From Streptomyces sp. WP-1 (lineage in GTDB: Bacteria > Actinomycetota > Actinomycetes > Streptomycetales > Streptomycetaceae), in the NCBI RefSeq assembly GCF_030450125.1, contig NZ_CP123923.1:2790001-2854000 (forward strand): a stretch of DNA of 64,000 nucleotides, given 5' to 3'. The position numbers and the translations under genes are program-made. This document shows, piece after piece, positions 18,787-27,295 of the stretch; the stretch's first letter is position 1, and each line of letters starts with the position of its first letter. Under the pieces are notes generated by a model. The model ran no database searches. It saw nothing but the letters and a program-made list of their open reading frames with translations, and was not told where the DNA came from.

Positions 18787-19281
18787 TCACCCGATGGAAA
18801 CCCCGCCGGCCACCCCATCCGCGAGCCCGTCGTCGTCATCGTCACCACTTCCGTCCCCACCTCCGCCTCCCCCTCTTCTTCCGCCGCCCGCTCCCCCGCG
18901 CCCGGCGCGGCCCTGGATCAGCTGCTTGACGAGGCGCACGAGTTCGGCGGGTTCGAAGGGCTTGGAGAGGAAGGCGTCGACACCGACATCGAGGCCGGTC
19001 TCGACCTCGTACTGGGTGCAGGCGCTGATGATGGCGAGGGGCAGGTGGTTCGTACGGGGGTCGGCACGGAGCCGGGCGGCGGTCCGCAGCCCGTCCAGCC
19101 GCGGCATGACGACGTCGAGCGTCACGAGATCGGGCCGCACTTGGTGCACCACGTCCAGACACTCGGCACCATCGGCCGCGGTCACGACCTCGAGCCCTTC
19201 CAGCTCGAGATTGACCCTGATCAGCTGCCGGATGACCTTGTTGTCGTCGACAACAAGCACCCGGCCCGACGCGCCCGGCAC
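18787..19281 (-). CDS. Single-domain response regulator with Gly/Asp-rich tail
   Basis: CheY-like receiver (about residues 6-125 of 164). The acidic pair is D12/D13, the phosphoacceptor D56 in LDVVMPRLDG and the conserved lysine K107 in LSKPFEP. There is no output domain. The last 40 residues are low-complexity (Gly/Arg, then GDDDDDG) and look appended. Start uncertain: the GTG at 19281 begins just before the receiver; in-frame GTG codons upstream reach 19377. It is divergent from tRNA-Arg. No histidine kinase is adjacent. Confidence 0.85.
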   Translation of the reverse strand: MPGASGRVLVVDDNKVIRQLIRVNLELEGLEVVTAADGAECLDVVHQVRPDLVTLDVVMPRLDGLRTAARLRADPRTNHLPLAIISACTQYEVETGLDVGVDAFLSKPFEPAELVRLVKQLIQGRAGRGGAGGGRRGGGGGGDGSGDDDDDGLADGVAGGVSIG

Positions 19282-19437
19282 AACTCGAGAGTAGGACCGC
19301 CCGGGCCACCGCGTCCGGGTTTTCCCCACTTCCACCCCGTACAGGGGACCCCACCCCACAACCGGGTTCCTGATCACCCCACCGGACCTGCTAGTGTTCT
19401 ACCCGTCGCCGCGAGCACAACGCTCCGCAACCGACAC

Positions 19438-19509
19438 GCCCCCGTAGCTCAGGGGATAGAGCAACGGCCTCCGGAGCCGTGTGCGCAGGTTCGAATCCTG
19501 CCGGGGGCA
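19438..19509 (+). tRNA. tRNA-Arg (anticodon CCG)
   Basis: Complete cloverleaf: acceptor GCCCCCG/CGGGGGC, D-arm GCTCAGGGGATAGAGC, anticodon stem ACGGC/GCCGT with loop CTCCGGA (anticodon CCG at 19471-19473), and T-arm with GGTTCGAATCC. CCA is not encoded. It reads the CGG codon, common in high-GC genomes. tRNA genes are frequent integration sites and an accessory region follows directly. Confidence 0.97.
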
Positions 19510-19563
19510 CTCGCAGGTCAAAAAAGTTGAAGTTGTGACTTGACCAAGGCGGATGCCGACAGA

Positions 19564-19609
19564 AGAGGGCGGGAGTCAGTCTCACTGGCTCCCGCCCTCT
19601 CTTGTTTTC
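19564..19609 (+). terminator. Strong terminator after tRNA-Arg
   Basis: A perfect 12-bp stem (19564-19575 with 19589-19600, AGAGGGCGGGAG/CTCCCGCCCTCT) extended by an inner CAG/CTG pairing, then CTTGTTTT. It lies about 55 bp beyond the tRNA. Confidence 0.85.
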
Positions 19610-19689
19610 CCTCAGCGTTCTCGCACTGACTGGCATCCTCGGCTCGTGCTTCGACATCTCAGGTACCGACTCGCGGCGAGAAAAGGCGA

Positions 19690-20742
19690 ATGCGGCGGTG
19701 TAGTAGCGACCATGCGAGCAGCCCACAGGTCCTGGCCGCTTCCACGTATCCACTTGGCTTCCCGAAGGTGCATCGAGTCTCGTACCAGGCGGACACGGGC
19801 GACCTACCGGTCGAGATAGACCTGTCGCTGGAAGGCGTGGTTCCTGCGGCTCGCGCATACCGTTATGTGAAAACGCGTGACGAGATCATGCCTGTGCCGC
19901 GTCCGGAAAAGGAGCGTAAGGAGCTGTACGCATCGGTCCTGGCTCAGACGGCTCTGCGTACCGTGCACGACTTGTTCGCCGCTGACACCGAGGGGGTGGT
20001 CCGGTCCAGCGCCTTGAACGGGCACGTGGCCACCATCGACCGCGCCACAGGGCGAGACGTACATCCGTGCTTGATCACTCTCCAGACAGATCAGGACGAA
20101 TTCAGTCAGCTGGTGTTGACCCAGGTCGATCCGCGGGCCTGTCTGAAACGATTGCGGTCGATGATCTCGCCGAACCCGCACGAACTGGAGCCCGTGCGGC
20201 CATTGGTCACATCCGACCTGTCCAAGTTCCGCCTCATGGATAGCCTGGACGTCGTGGCGGGCATAGGTCTGGACAGCGTGAACACCCAGCCGTCAAAGGA
20301 CGAGGGTGTCGACGCGGTCGCGATGAACACTGATCCCGTCATGAAGGGGTTGTGCGTCATCCAGGCGAAACGCACCAAGAACGTGGTGCCGTTCGAGACT
20401 GTTCCAGCACTCGCGGGAGTCGTGGAACACAAGCGGGCAGCCAAGGGCATTCTTGTGACGACTTCCTGGTTCGGCCGCACCAGCGAGGCATTCGCCAACG
20501 AGCACGGACGCCTCGAACTCCTCGACGGAGCCAACCTGGTGTGGATTCGCCCGGCTCAGCATCGACGCCCCGACCCGAAACGCACCGGTGTTTCCCACGC
20601 ACGGGAGCCCTGCCGTGCCGAACAGGCCCGGTTGAAACATCTCCAGTACCAGGAGCCGTCGCGTCGACGCCGCAGATCCACATCGTCTCCCCGGCACGAA
20701 CCGCACCGCGGCGGCTTCGCGAAGTCCTCCGCATGTTCGTGA
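19690..20742 (+). pseudogene. Remnant of Mrr-type restriction endonuclease (N-terminally truncated)
   Basis: 350-codon frame. Residues about 28-300 resemble the C-terminal half of a larger Streptomyces restriction-endonuclease family protein: PAARAYRYVKTRDEI, ALNGHVATIDRATG, then the PD-(D/E)xK core KDEGVDAVAMN...CVIQAKRTK and GILVTTSWFG. Compared with family members I remember, the N-terminal half is absent. A stretch of about 25 residues between DVVAG and SKDEGVD, holding the usual EFExLVRxLF helix, is missing too. The last 60 residues are basic filler running antisense into the helicase gene. It sits directly after the tRNA terminator. A small functional nuclease cannot be excluded. Confidence 0.6.
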
Positions 20743-23700
20743 GCGAGGATCTTGCCTGCGAAGTGGCCGCCCTTGATGGTCAGCATCACCTCGCGGGAAC
20801 GGCTCTGCGAGAGGGAGTTGAGGCTGCCCAGCAGAACCGTGTGCTCATCGATGACGACGATCTTCTGGTGCATGACGTTGACAGAGACGACGGTGGGGAC
20901 CACGGCCCGCAGCCGTTTGACCAGGTGGGACTGCTTCTTCTGCCCCGAGTCGTGGGGGTCGCGGACGAAGACTGTCACGCGCACTCCACGGCGCACCGCG
21001 TCGTCCAGCACCGGGAGGAGGCTGATGAGGCGTTTCGCGGTCCAGGGGGACCAGATCCACAGGGAGGTGCGGGCCTCGGCCAGGCGGTCGGCGAACGTCT
21101 CGTAGAAAGAGATCTCGTCGTGGACGTCAGTGACCTCCACGTGGCGCGAGAGTACGTCGGCGAGGCGGGTGCTGAACGGACCGAGAGGGATGTCGGGCTG
21201 TCCGCCGGGGGCGACGAGCTGGGTCGCGGGCACCCATTTGGCGCGCCGGTCGTGGATGAGTGCGGCAAGCTTGCCCATGGCCGTCTGTTCGCCTGCGGCG
21301 AGGATGCGGCTTCGGCTTCCGATGACGTACAACCTGGTCTGTACGCGAGTGACTGCCACGTTGAAGAGCCGTACGCCATTACGGGCCCAGGCTGTCGCCT
21401 CGGGGGCCCGAGTGGCCTGGGACATCCAGAGGCCGTCGCCATAGTCGTCTTCCACGGTGTCGAAGACGACCACCGGGAACTCACGGCCCTGGAAACGGTG
21501 TGCGGTTCCGACTTCGGCAAGCCGGCCGCCGGTTGCCTCGTGGTCCCGGAGTGCCTCCAGGGTGGCTTCCGCCTGCACCGGGTACGGCGTGACGACACCG
21601 GTGTCTTCGCCGTCCTCGCGGTGCAGGTCGACCAGCGCCCTGGCGAGCAGGGCGCCGGCCGGCCACCATCCTTTGCGGCGACCCGTCCGGTGGGTCTGGG
21701 CGAGGCTCTGAAGCCCGTCAGTATCGATGATCACGATTTCGGCGTCGTCCGGTGCCCGCCGCGCGGCCCGCTGCTCGACACCGGGGCCGGGCTTCAGAAC
21801 GCCGTCGTACGCGAGGGTGTTCACGAGACTCATGACGTCATGGCCGAAGCGGTGCTGGACGTCGAGGACGACACAGCCGGGGTGGTTGACGGCAGCCGCT
21901 GGCGACTCGATGCCGAAGTGTTCGTACACCTCGCGCAGGATCCAGCGGGCGACATCGGGGCGTTTCGTGCCGTCGAGTTTCGGCAGGACAGGGCCGAGCT
22001 GCATGAAGTCTCCGAGCAGAACGGCCGTCGTCCTGGCCTTGCCCACGGCGAGGAGGACCTCGGGGAGATTCGCGGCTCCCGCCTCGTCGACCAGGACAAC
22101 GTCGTACTCACCCTCGAACACCGCCTTTGTGGTGCGAAAGCGAGCAAGCGTGGTGGCCACGACCTTCGCGCTGCGGATGATCTCACCCTGGGCGTCGCGA
22201 GCGAGTTTGTCGTACTCCTCTTGGAGTTCACGGTGAAGGCGTTCGAGAGCCAGGTGGTTCTTCTGATCCGCCGCGACTTGGGGTTTCAAGGTTGCCGCGA
22301 GGGCGTGGCGCCTGGGGTGGCCGAGACGATCGGCCTCCGCGACACGCGCCTCGGCGTCCTGCGAGAGGCCAAGTTCTCGGACGAGCGGAGCCCAGCGTGC
22401 GGCGAGAACCTTGTGGGTGCGGTGGGCCTGCTCCAGGTCGTTCGCCACCGTGCGAAGTGTCGTCCGCCGGAGTGCGATTTCCTTCTGGCTGAACGGTATC
22501 CGCGCACGGAGCTCCACAAGTCGACCCGTTACGGATTCCTCTTGCCCGGCGAGAACAGATCGGGCGGCTGAGGCTTTCCTCCTGGCTTCTTCGGCCTTCG
22601 TGCGTGCCGTCTCCAGGTCGGCGCGCGCCGCTTCCCGGTCGCGCTTGGCCCGGCGCCTCGCGAAACCCTTCAACTGTTCAAGTCTGTCCAGACGGCCCCG
22701 AGCCGATGCGTACGCGCTTTCGGCGAGCAACGCATTCGCCTCCAGATCGGAGACCGCCGTGCGCAGGTGGGTGAGGCGCTCCTGATGCTCATCGTGCGTC
22801 TTCCAGTCTGCCTGGGCCTGCTCCGTGGCCTTGAACGCCGCAACCGCAGAATGGTGGTCGTTCTCCAGCCGGGCGACCGTCTCCGCCGCCGCCCGGGCTT
22901 CTCGGTGTGCCTGATCGCGCGCCCTCTCCAGAGCCCGGGAAGTACGCGCGGCGTCGTCGAGTCGGGTGCGGTCCGCCGCGTATTCCACTGCGTCGAAGTC
23001 CGTGAGGCTACGCTCCAGCTCCTCCAACTGACGTGCTCGTTCCCGGATTTCGACCAGCTGGGAAGCGACCACGCGACGTCGTTCATCGGCTTCGGCCAGC
23101 CGTTCGCGCACCATCAAAGTGAGACAGACACTGGCATCCTCCGCGACCTCCCGCAGGTGGGGCGGTCCCACTCGGACAATCTCACCGTCCGCGTGACGAC
23201 GCTCCTTCATCACACCCCACAGGGCGTTGTCCACGGCGATGTTGGTGGCAGAGACCAACAGGACGCGCTTGCCCCGTGCGATCAGGTCGCCGATGGCCCG
23301 TTTGAGGACCGTGGTCTTGCCAGTGCCCGGCGGCCCCCACACCAGCCACAGCCCTTCGCCCGTACAGGCACGGTAGGCAAGGTCCTGCGCCGGCAGGAGC
23401 ACGCCCGATGGCGGTCCGGTCGGGGCCAGCCGGCCAGTGCCCGCCTCGCCGCGGGCCATGAGGTGGGCCAGCGGGGCGTCGGTGAGAGCGGCCAGCCCCT
23501 CACGCAGGGCCTTCACCAGGAATCCGGTGGGCTGCGGCTTCATCCACAGATGCGGGTCAGCGGGGTCCGCGAACTCGGGTACGCGCACCCGAAGAGCGGT
23601 GCCGTCCTTGAACACGTCGAGTACGGAGTAGCCGGCGTCGACGCCGTTCTCGTCGGACCCGGCCAGTCTCAGGCTGTCGCCTTGGAGCTGGTCCGTCCCG

Positions 23701-23852
23701 ATGTCGGAGCCGCGCACGTCGACGACGTACTCTCCGGGGTTTCGACCCCGTACTGCTCGTCCGAGAAGACGCCACCGCGGCTCCCGCGCAGGCACGCCTT
23801 CATGAGCCACCCAGGCATCCAGCGCCGAGACGACTTCTTCCTGCCAGCCCAC
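20556..23852 (-). CDS. SF1 helicase-coiled coil-PLD nuclease fusion (Mokosh type II MkoC-like)
   Basis: 1098-aa protein with, in order: an N-terminal domain, Walker A WGPPGTGKTT (173-180), a long Arg/Glu/Ala coiled coil (about 250-480), Walker B VVLVDEA (585-591), LLGDFMQLGPV, late helicase motifs AHRFQGREF (785-792) and NVAVTR, then a PLD nuclease motif H995-x-K997...D1002 with GSLNSLS (from 1009), and a Zn ribbon (C1050, C1053, C1072, C1077). COG1112-type helicase plus PLD on one chain is the published architecture of Mokosh type II anti-phage protein MkoC. GTG start at 23852. Convergent with the Mrr remnant. Defence role is inferred from architecture. Confidence 0.8.
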   Translation of the reverse strand: MGWQEEVVSALDAWVAHEGVPAREPRWRLLGRAVRGRNPGEYVVDVRGSDIGTDQLQGDSLRLAGSDENGVDAGYSVLDVFKDGTALRVRVPEFADPADPHLWMKPQPTGFLVKALREGLAALTDAPLAHLMARGEAGTGRLAPTGPPSGVLLPAQDLAYRACTGEGLWLVWGPPGTGKTTVLKRAIGDLIARGKRVLLVSATNIAVDNALWGVMKERRHADGEIVRVGPPHLREVAEDASVCLTLMVRERLAEADERRRVVASQLVEIRERARQLEELERSLTDFDAVEYAADRTRLDDAARTSRALERARDQAHREARAAAETVARLENDHHSAVAAFKATEQAQADWKTHDEHQERLTHLRTAVSDLEANALLAESAYASARGRLDRLEQLKGFARRRAKRDREAARADLETARTKAEEARRKASAARSVLAGQEESVTGRLVELRARIPFSQKEIALRRTTLRTVANDLEQAHRTHKVLAARWAPLVRELGLSQDAEARVAEADRLGHPRRHALAATLKPQVAADQKNHLALERLHRELQEEYDKLARDAQGEIIRSAKVVATTLARFRTTKAVFEGEYDVVLVDEAGAANLPEVLLAVGKARTTAVLLGDFMQLGPVLPKLDGTKRPDVARWILREVYEHFGIESPAAAVNHPGCVVLDVQHRFGHDVMSLVNTLAYDGVLKPGPGVEQRAARRAPDDAEIVIIDTDGLQSLAQTHRTGRRKGWWPAGALLARALVDLHREDGEDTGVVTPYPVQAEATLEALRDHEATGGRLAEVGTAHRFQGREFPVVVFDTVEDDYGDGLWMSQATRAPEATAWARNGVRLFNVAVTRVQTRLYVIGSRSRILAAGEQTAMGKLAALIHDRRAKWVPATQLVAPGGQPDIPLGPFSTRLADVLSRHVEVTDVHDEISFYETFADRLAEARTSLWIWSPWTAKRLISLLPVLDDAVRRGVRVTVFVRDPHDSGQKKQSHLVKRLRAVVPTVVSVNVMHQKIVVIDEHTVLLGSLNSLSQSRSREVMLTIKGGHFAGKILAHEHAEDFAKPPRCGSCRGDDVDLRRRRDGSWYWRCFNRACSARQGSRAWETPVRFGSGRRC

Positions 23853-23853
23853 A

Positions 23854-23993
23854 TTCCCCCGCTATCACCGTGCCACCTGGATCTTGATCCCGTGGTACCA
23901 AGACGGCCAGGCGATTACCACCGACAATCTCGCCAAGGTGAAGCAGCGACTCGGGCGCCACATTCGATCCAGCGACATTCTCAATAGCATATG
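23854..23993 (+). pseudogene. Possible C-terminal gene fragment
   Basis: A plus-strand frame reads QPTFPRYHRATWILIPWYQD, then GQAITTDNLAKVKQRLGRHI and RSSDILNSI, before TGA at 23991-23993. The residue mix looks like real protein, but no start is visible because upstream it runs antisense to the helicase gene. Its stop overlaps the next ATG as ATGA. It could be the remnant of a displaced gene, or chance. Confidence 0.25.
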
Positions 23994-24347
23994 AGCACGC
24001 GCGAGACCACCCGCACCCCTAGCAGCTCCTCCGGCCTGTCCGCCTACGCCGCCACCCGGCAGATCGAGTACGACCGCGCTGCCCGCCCAGGACCCGTCAC
24101 CACACTTATGTCCGATCCAGAAGACCTCACCGCGCTCTCCGGATCGTGCGCGAAGGCGATCAAGGCCTGGGTTCCGTACCGGAATGAACCGCGCTCTTCC
24201 AAAACGCGGGACATGCGCGAGACAGAAATCATGACGCTGCATCATGGAAGTTGCCTGGCCCGGGTAAAGTGCGGTCGGAGCCTTAGCGTTTGCGCGGGCG
24301 TATGCCGCGGGAGCAAGCACGTGTCAAGGCTGTACGCCTATTCATGA
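23991..24347 (+). CDS. Hypothetical protein / gene remnant
   Basis: 118-codon frame starting MSTRETTRTPSSSSGLSAYA. The first 35-40 codons have the strong third-position GC bias of real Streptomyces genes (Arg/Ala/Thr codons ending in C); after about codon 60 the bias decays. This suggests a gene whose 5' end survives and whose remainder is lost or scrambled. The start overlaps the preceding stop (ATGA). I do not recognise a domain. Confidence 0.3.
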   Translation: MSTRETTRTPSSSSGLSAYAATRQIEYDRAARPGPVTTLMSDPEDLTALSGSCAKAIKAWVPYRNEPRSSKTRDMRETEIMTLHHGSCLARVKCGRSLSVCAGVCRGSKHVSRLYAYS

Positions 24348-24656
24348 ACACCCCGGGAGCGGCTGGTCGGGTCGGGCCCCAGCAGCCCTGACCGCTACCC
24401 CAACCGGGCAGTAGCCCGGTCAATGAAGCGCCCCAACTCACCTGCAACGCAGCGAAAACACAGACCACCACGGACCCTCACTCTGACAGTAGGTCTTACA
24501 ACTAAGCTTGGCTATCTGTTACTTCAAACATGCGCTTGGTATCTCTCCTGGTCCGCCGCTGTACTTGGTGCAGTGACTCATCAAAGCCTCAACGATGCCG
24601 ATCGCATCGAAACGCAGGACAGGGTCCAACTTGGGAAGACTGGTGGCCAGTCAGTA
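24348..24656. other. AT-richer non-coding stretch with a perfect small hairpin
   Basis: About 310 bases with no supported gene. A perfect 7-bp hairpin, ACCGGGC-AGTA-GCCCGGT, lies at 24403-24420. Composition around 24480-24560 (tacaactaagcttggctatctgttacttc) is clearly lower in GC than the core genome, consistent with acquired DNA. Confidence 0.4.
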
Positions 24657-26681
24657 TCAGGTCGGTATTGTCCCCTTCTTGGACAACGCTGGGAGAGGTG
24701 TTGTCGCGTCCAAGTGGATCGCCACCGTTGTGTAGAAGCGGTGGATCGCGTCGTTGACGCTGCGGATGAAGCCGGATTCGGCGTTGCCGCGGGTGCTGCC
24801 CATGGTTTTGAAGAGGGAGAGGCGGAAGGCTTGGATCTGGGTGGTGTTCGATTTGGGGAGCATGTCGGCAGGTTCGGGGCGGAGTCGTTCGAGGGTTCCT
24901 CGGGGGCCGGCTGTCTGTCCTTCGAGGAGGGTCTCGATGTGGAGGTCCGCCGGTGCGTCGGCCAGGCGTCGGACGAGACGTTTCGCCCATGACAGGGGGT
25001 AGCCCTGTTCGGGTGCGGGGATCTCGATGGAGGTACGGAGCCTGCCTGTGCGCAGGTCGGCGCTGATCGCCAGGACGCCGGGGGTTCCCTCGATGCGCAG
25101 CTCGGCCTGGAGCTTGCCGTCGAGGCAGAGCTGGTCGGCGAGGCGGTCCCGTCGTTCCCTCGGGTCGGTCCCGCGTCTGGGGCGTTGGACGGGCAGCACC
25201 TTCTGGCCCAGTTCGCCGCCCAGCCGGAGGCAGACCTGGCGGATGAGCCGCTCCCAGTTCTCCACCACCTCCAGTGCGCGCGGATCTCCCTGGCAGAGAG
25301 TTTCGTCGTCGATCCCGTTGCGCACCGGGACCCAGGCCGGGCCCATGTTCTGGAAGCCGTGGCAGCCGGAGTTCTCGTGCCGAAGGTAGTGCAGCAGTTC
25401 CTGGAGGAGCCAGGCGTGTGCCGCGTTGCCGACCCCCTCGTGCCGGATCAACACCTGAGCCTGGTGGGCGACTTCCGCCCATGAGAGATGCCAGAGAGCC
25501 ACCTTGTGCTTGCGCCGCCCGTCGATCTTCACCTCGACGAGCGGGCTGCCCTCCAGGGCGACGTCGTTCGACAGAGTGATCACGGCCTCGTAGCCACGGC
25601 GCGCGGCGATGTCCATGTAGGCCTGTACCTGTTCGGCCTTGAGCGCGTTGCCGTTGGTCTTCGTCTCGACCAGTGCCGTCCACAGCTTTCCGGCCCGCTC
25701 GACACGGATCACTCCGTCGGGACGCCGCGGGCTGTCGCCATGGGGGAGGGTGACCTCGGTGAAGGTCTCCATACGGCCGGCCGGCGATCCGAACGCCGCG
25801 GTGAGTCTCCTGCCGAACTCCGGCACCTGCGCCATCACCGACAGCAGCACCGAGGTCGCGCGCATCTCACGGTCCCGGTCGCTCTTGAGCATCGATACCG
25901 GGAAGAGCCTGGCCTCCCTCCACGACTCGTTCTCCGCCAGTGTCTTCTTCGCCGTCTTGGGCAGAGTGACCCTCTTCTTGGCGGTACGAGGTCGTCTGGT
26001 CGGCTTTCTCGGCTCGGCCTCGTCGTCGGGCCGGCGAGGAGCGGGAACGGCTGCCGTCGGCGCGTCGATGCCGGCGTCGCCCTGTGCTTCTTCCTCTGCC
26101 GCCGCGTCGTCCTCGATGTCCACGCCGAAGTCCGTGGCCAGACCGGCGAGACCCGTGGCGTAGCCCTGGCCGACGGCGCGGAACTTCCACTCGCCTTCAC
26201 GCCGGTACAGCTCGCCGAAGATGATCGCGCTCACCGAGTCGGCGTCGTCGACGGCGAAGCGCAGGAGTTCCTCACCGCTCCCGTCCGCCAACGACAGCTT
26301 CACACCTTCCAGTTCTCCGAAACGGGCGCCCTCGTAACGGCTGGCGGCCACGACGATGCGGGCGACTTCGGACGGGACCGCGGTCAGGTCGAAGCTGATC
26401 CGGTCCTCGCTTCCGTCTGCCGCCGGGGTCTTGCCCAGAAGCTGCACGCTTCCGTCGGCGGCGACCGGGTTGTTGTAGAAGTAGAAGTCCGTGTCGCTGC
26501 GGACCTTGCCGTTCGCGTCCAGCAGGAGAACCGACACATCGGCGTCCCCTTCGCCGGTCGGACTCCCCCAGCCGAGGCTGACGATCACCGAATTGGCGTT
26601 CTCACTCAGGGCCGAAAGAGACACATTCGAGCCCATGACCATCTCGCGCACAAAGCCCCCAAAGCGATGCAACCTGAGCAT
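24657..26681 (-). CDS. TerD-domain protein fused to a PD-(D/E)xK-like region
   Basis: About 674 aa. A TerD/CABP1 calcium-binding stress domain occupies about the first 185 residues (GDADVSVLLLDANGKVRSD, DFYFYNNPVAADGS, RISFDLTAVP, GELYRREGEWKFRAVGQGY). A linker goes from acidic to basic (EEEAQG... to TRRPRTAKKR). Next comes a region with RPDGVIRVERAG...WTALVETKTN, matching a PD...ExK nuclease core, and a C-terminal alpha/beta part without an assigned domain. Ter-linked proteins with restriction-nuclease-like domains are known and proposed to act in stress or phage response. Start uncertain: ATG at 26681, with 26636 and 26732 also in frame. Confidence 0.75.
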   Translation of the reverse strand: MLRLHRFGGFVREMVMGSNVSLSALSENANSVIVSLGWGSPTGEGDADVSVLLLDANGKVRSDTDFYFYNNPVAADGSVQLLGKTPAADGSEDRISFDLTAVPSEVARIVVAASRYEGARFGELEGVKLSLADGSGEELLRFAVDDADSVSAIIFGELYRREGEWKFRAVGQGYATGLAGLATDFGVDIEDDAAAEEEAQGDAGIDAPTAAVPAPRRPDDEAEPRKPTRRPRTAKKRVTLPKTAKKTLAENESWREARLFPVSMLKSDRDREMRATSVLLSVMAQVPEFGRRLTAAFGSPAGRMETFTEVTLPHGDSPRRPDGVIRVERAGKLWTALVETKTNGNALKAEQVQAYMDIAARRGYEAVITLSNDVALEGSPLVEVKIDGRRKHKVALWHLSWAEVAHQAQVLIRHEGVGNAAHAWLLQELLHYLRHENSGCHGFQNMGPAWVPVRNGIDDETLCQGDPRALEVVENWERLIRQVCLRLGGELGQKVLPVQRPRRGTDPRERRDRLADQLCLDGKLQAELRIEGTPGVLAISADLRTGRLRTSIEIPAPEQGYPLSWAKRLVRRLADAPADLHIETLLEGQTAGPRGTLERLRPEPADMLPKSNTTQIQAFRLSLFKTMGSTRGNAESGFIRSVNDAIHRFYTTVAIHLDATTPLPALSKKGTIPT

Positions 26682-26994
26682 GAGAGCGCCCCGCCCCAGC
26701 TGCCCTATGCGTAGTGCTGCGTAACCAGACACGCGCGGATGACTGTAGTGCCCACAGGACTGCGGCTGTAGGAGTCGTGCGGAATTTGTGCAGCATTCAT
26801 GGAGGTGATCTCGCGACGTCGTCCTGACCGCACACCGGCAGGCGTTCCTTCTCGTCTTCTTCTCATCCGCTTCCGGCGTGCGTGGTGGGCGGGTTGGGGG
26901 GACGGAAGGGCGTTCGAAAGGGGGTGGGGGTGGGATGGGGTTTGTTCGGGGGGTGGCCCCGGCGGAGGGACGGTCTGGGGATGGGGAGAGAGTG
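26682..26994. other. Divergent intergenic region between terD fusion and repeat-peptide gene
   Basis: About 310 bases separating a minus-strand and a plus-strand gene, so it should hold both promoters. The part near the peptide gene is G-rich on the plus strand (aagggggtgggggtgggatgggg around 26918). No supported ORF; an in-frame extension of the peptide gene back to 26878 lacks a ribosome site. Confidence 0.4.
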
Positions 26995-27246
26995 ATGATG
27001 AAGGCCAGGGGCGTGGGCCGGTCGGTGGTTGGGCTGGTGGCGGTGTTGGTGGTCGGGGGGCCGGTGCAGGCTGTTGCGGCTGAGCCCGGGGATACGCACT
27101 GGGGTGTGACCCCGGTCGTCGCCGCAGTGGAGCCCGGGGATACCCACTGGGGCGTCGTCCCGGCCGCCGTCGGTGTGGAGCCCCGGGATACCCACTGGGG
27201 TGCCGGTCACGACAGCGTTTCCGTCTTCTCGGGCGACAGCAGCTGA
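26995..27246 (+). CDS. Secreted peptide with three EPGDTHWG repeats
   Basis: 83-aa protein. Residues 1-29 form a Sec-type signal peptide: MMKAR, a hydrophobic core (VVGLVAVLVVGG) and an AVAA cleavage end. The mature part is almost entirely three 16-aa repeats: residues 30-45, 46-61 and 62-77, each opening EP(G/R)DTHWG. It ends FSGDSS. GGGGAGAG precedes the ATG at 26995. The aminotransferase-fold gene follows after 49 bp and then a LuxR gene, so the three look like an operon. I do not recognise the family. It could be a multicore peptide precursor, a signal or a surface peptide. Confidence 0.75.
   Translation: MMKARGVGRSVVGLVAVLVVGGPVQAVAAEPGDTHWGVTPVVAAVEPGDTHWGVVPAAVGVEPRDTHWGAGHDSVSVFSGDSS
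27082..27225 (+). repeat. 48-bp in-frame tandem repeat, three copies
   Basis: Units 27082-27129, 27130-27177 and 27178-27225 encode the 16-aa peptide repeats. The first 24 bases of each unit (GAGCCCGGGGATACCCACTG type) are nearly identical. The remainder has diverged at the DNA level more than expected for a fresh duplication, so the core is probably under selection. Confidence 0.85.
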
Positions 27247-27295
27247 CGTATCGCCCCCGCGCCCGGTCCGACACCGTCATCAGGAGCCCCCTCCC

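Noticed and set aside
27082..27225. CRISPR array
   Set aside because: The three 48-bp units are in-frame coding repeats without spacers; no cas genes are present.
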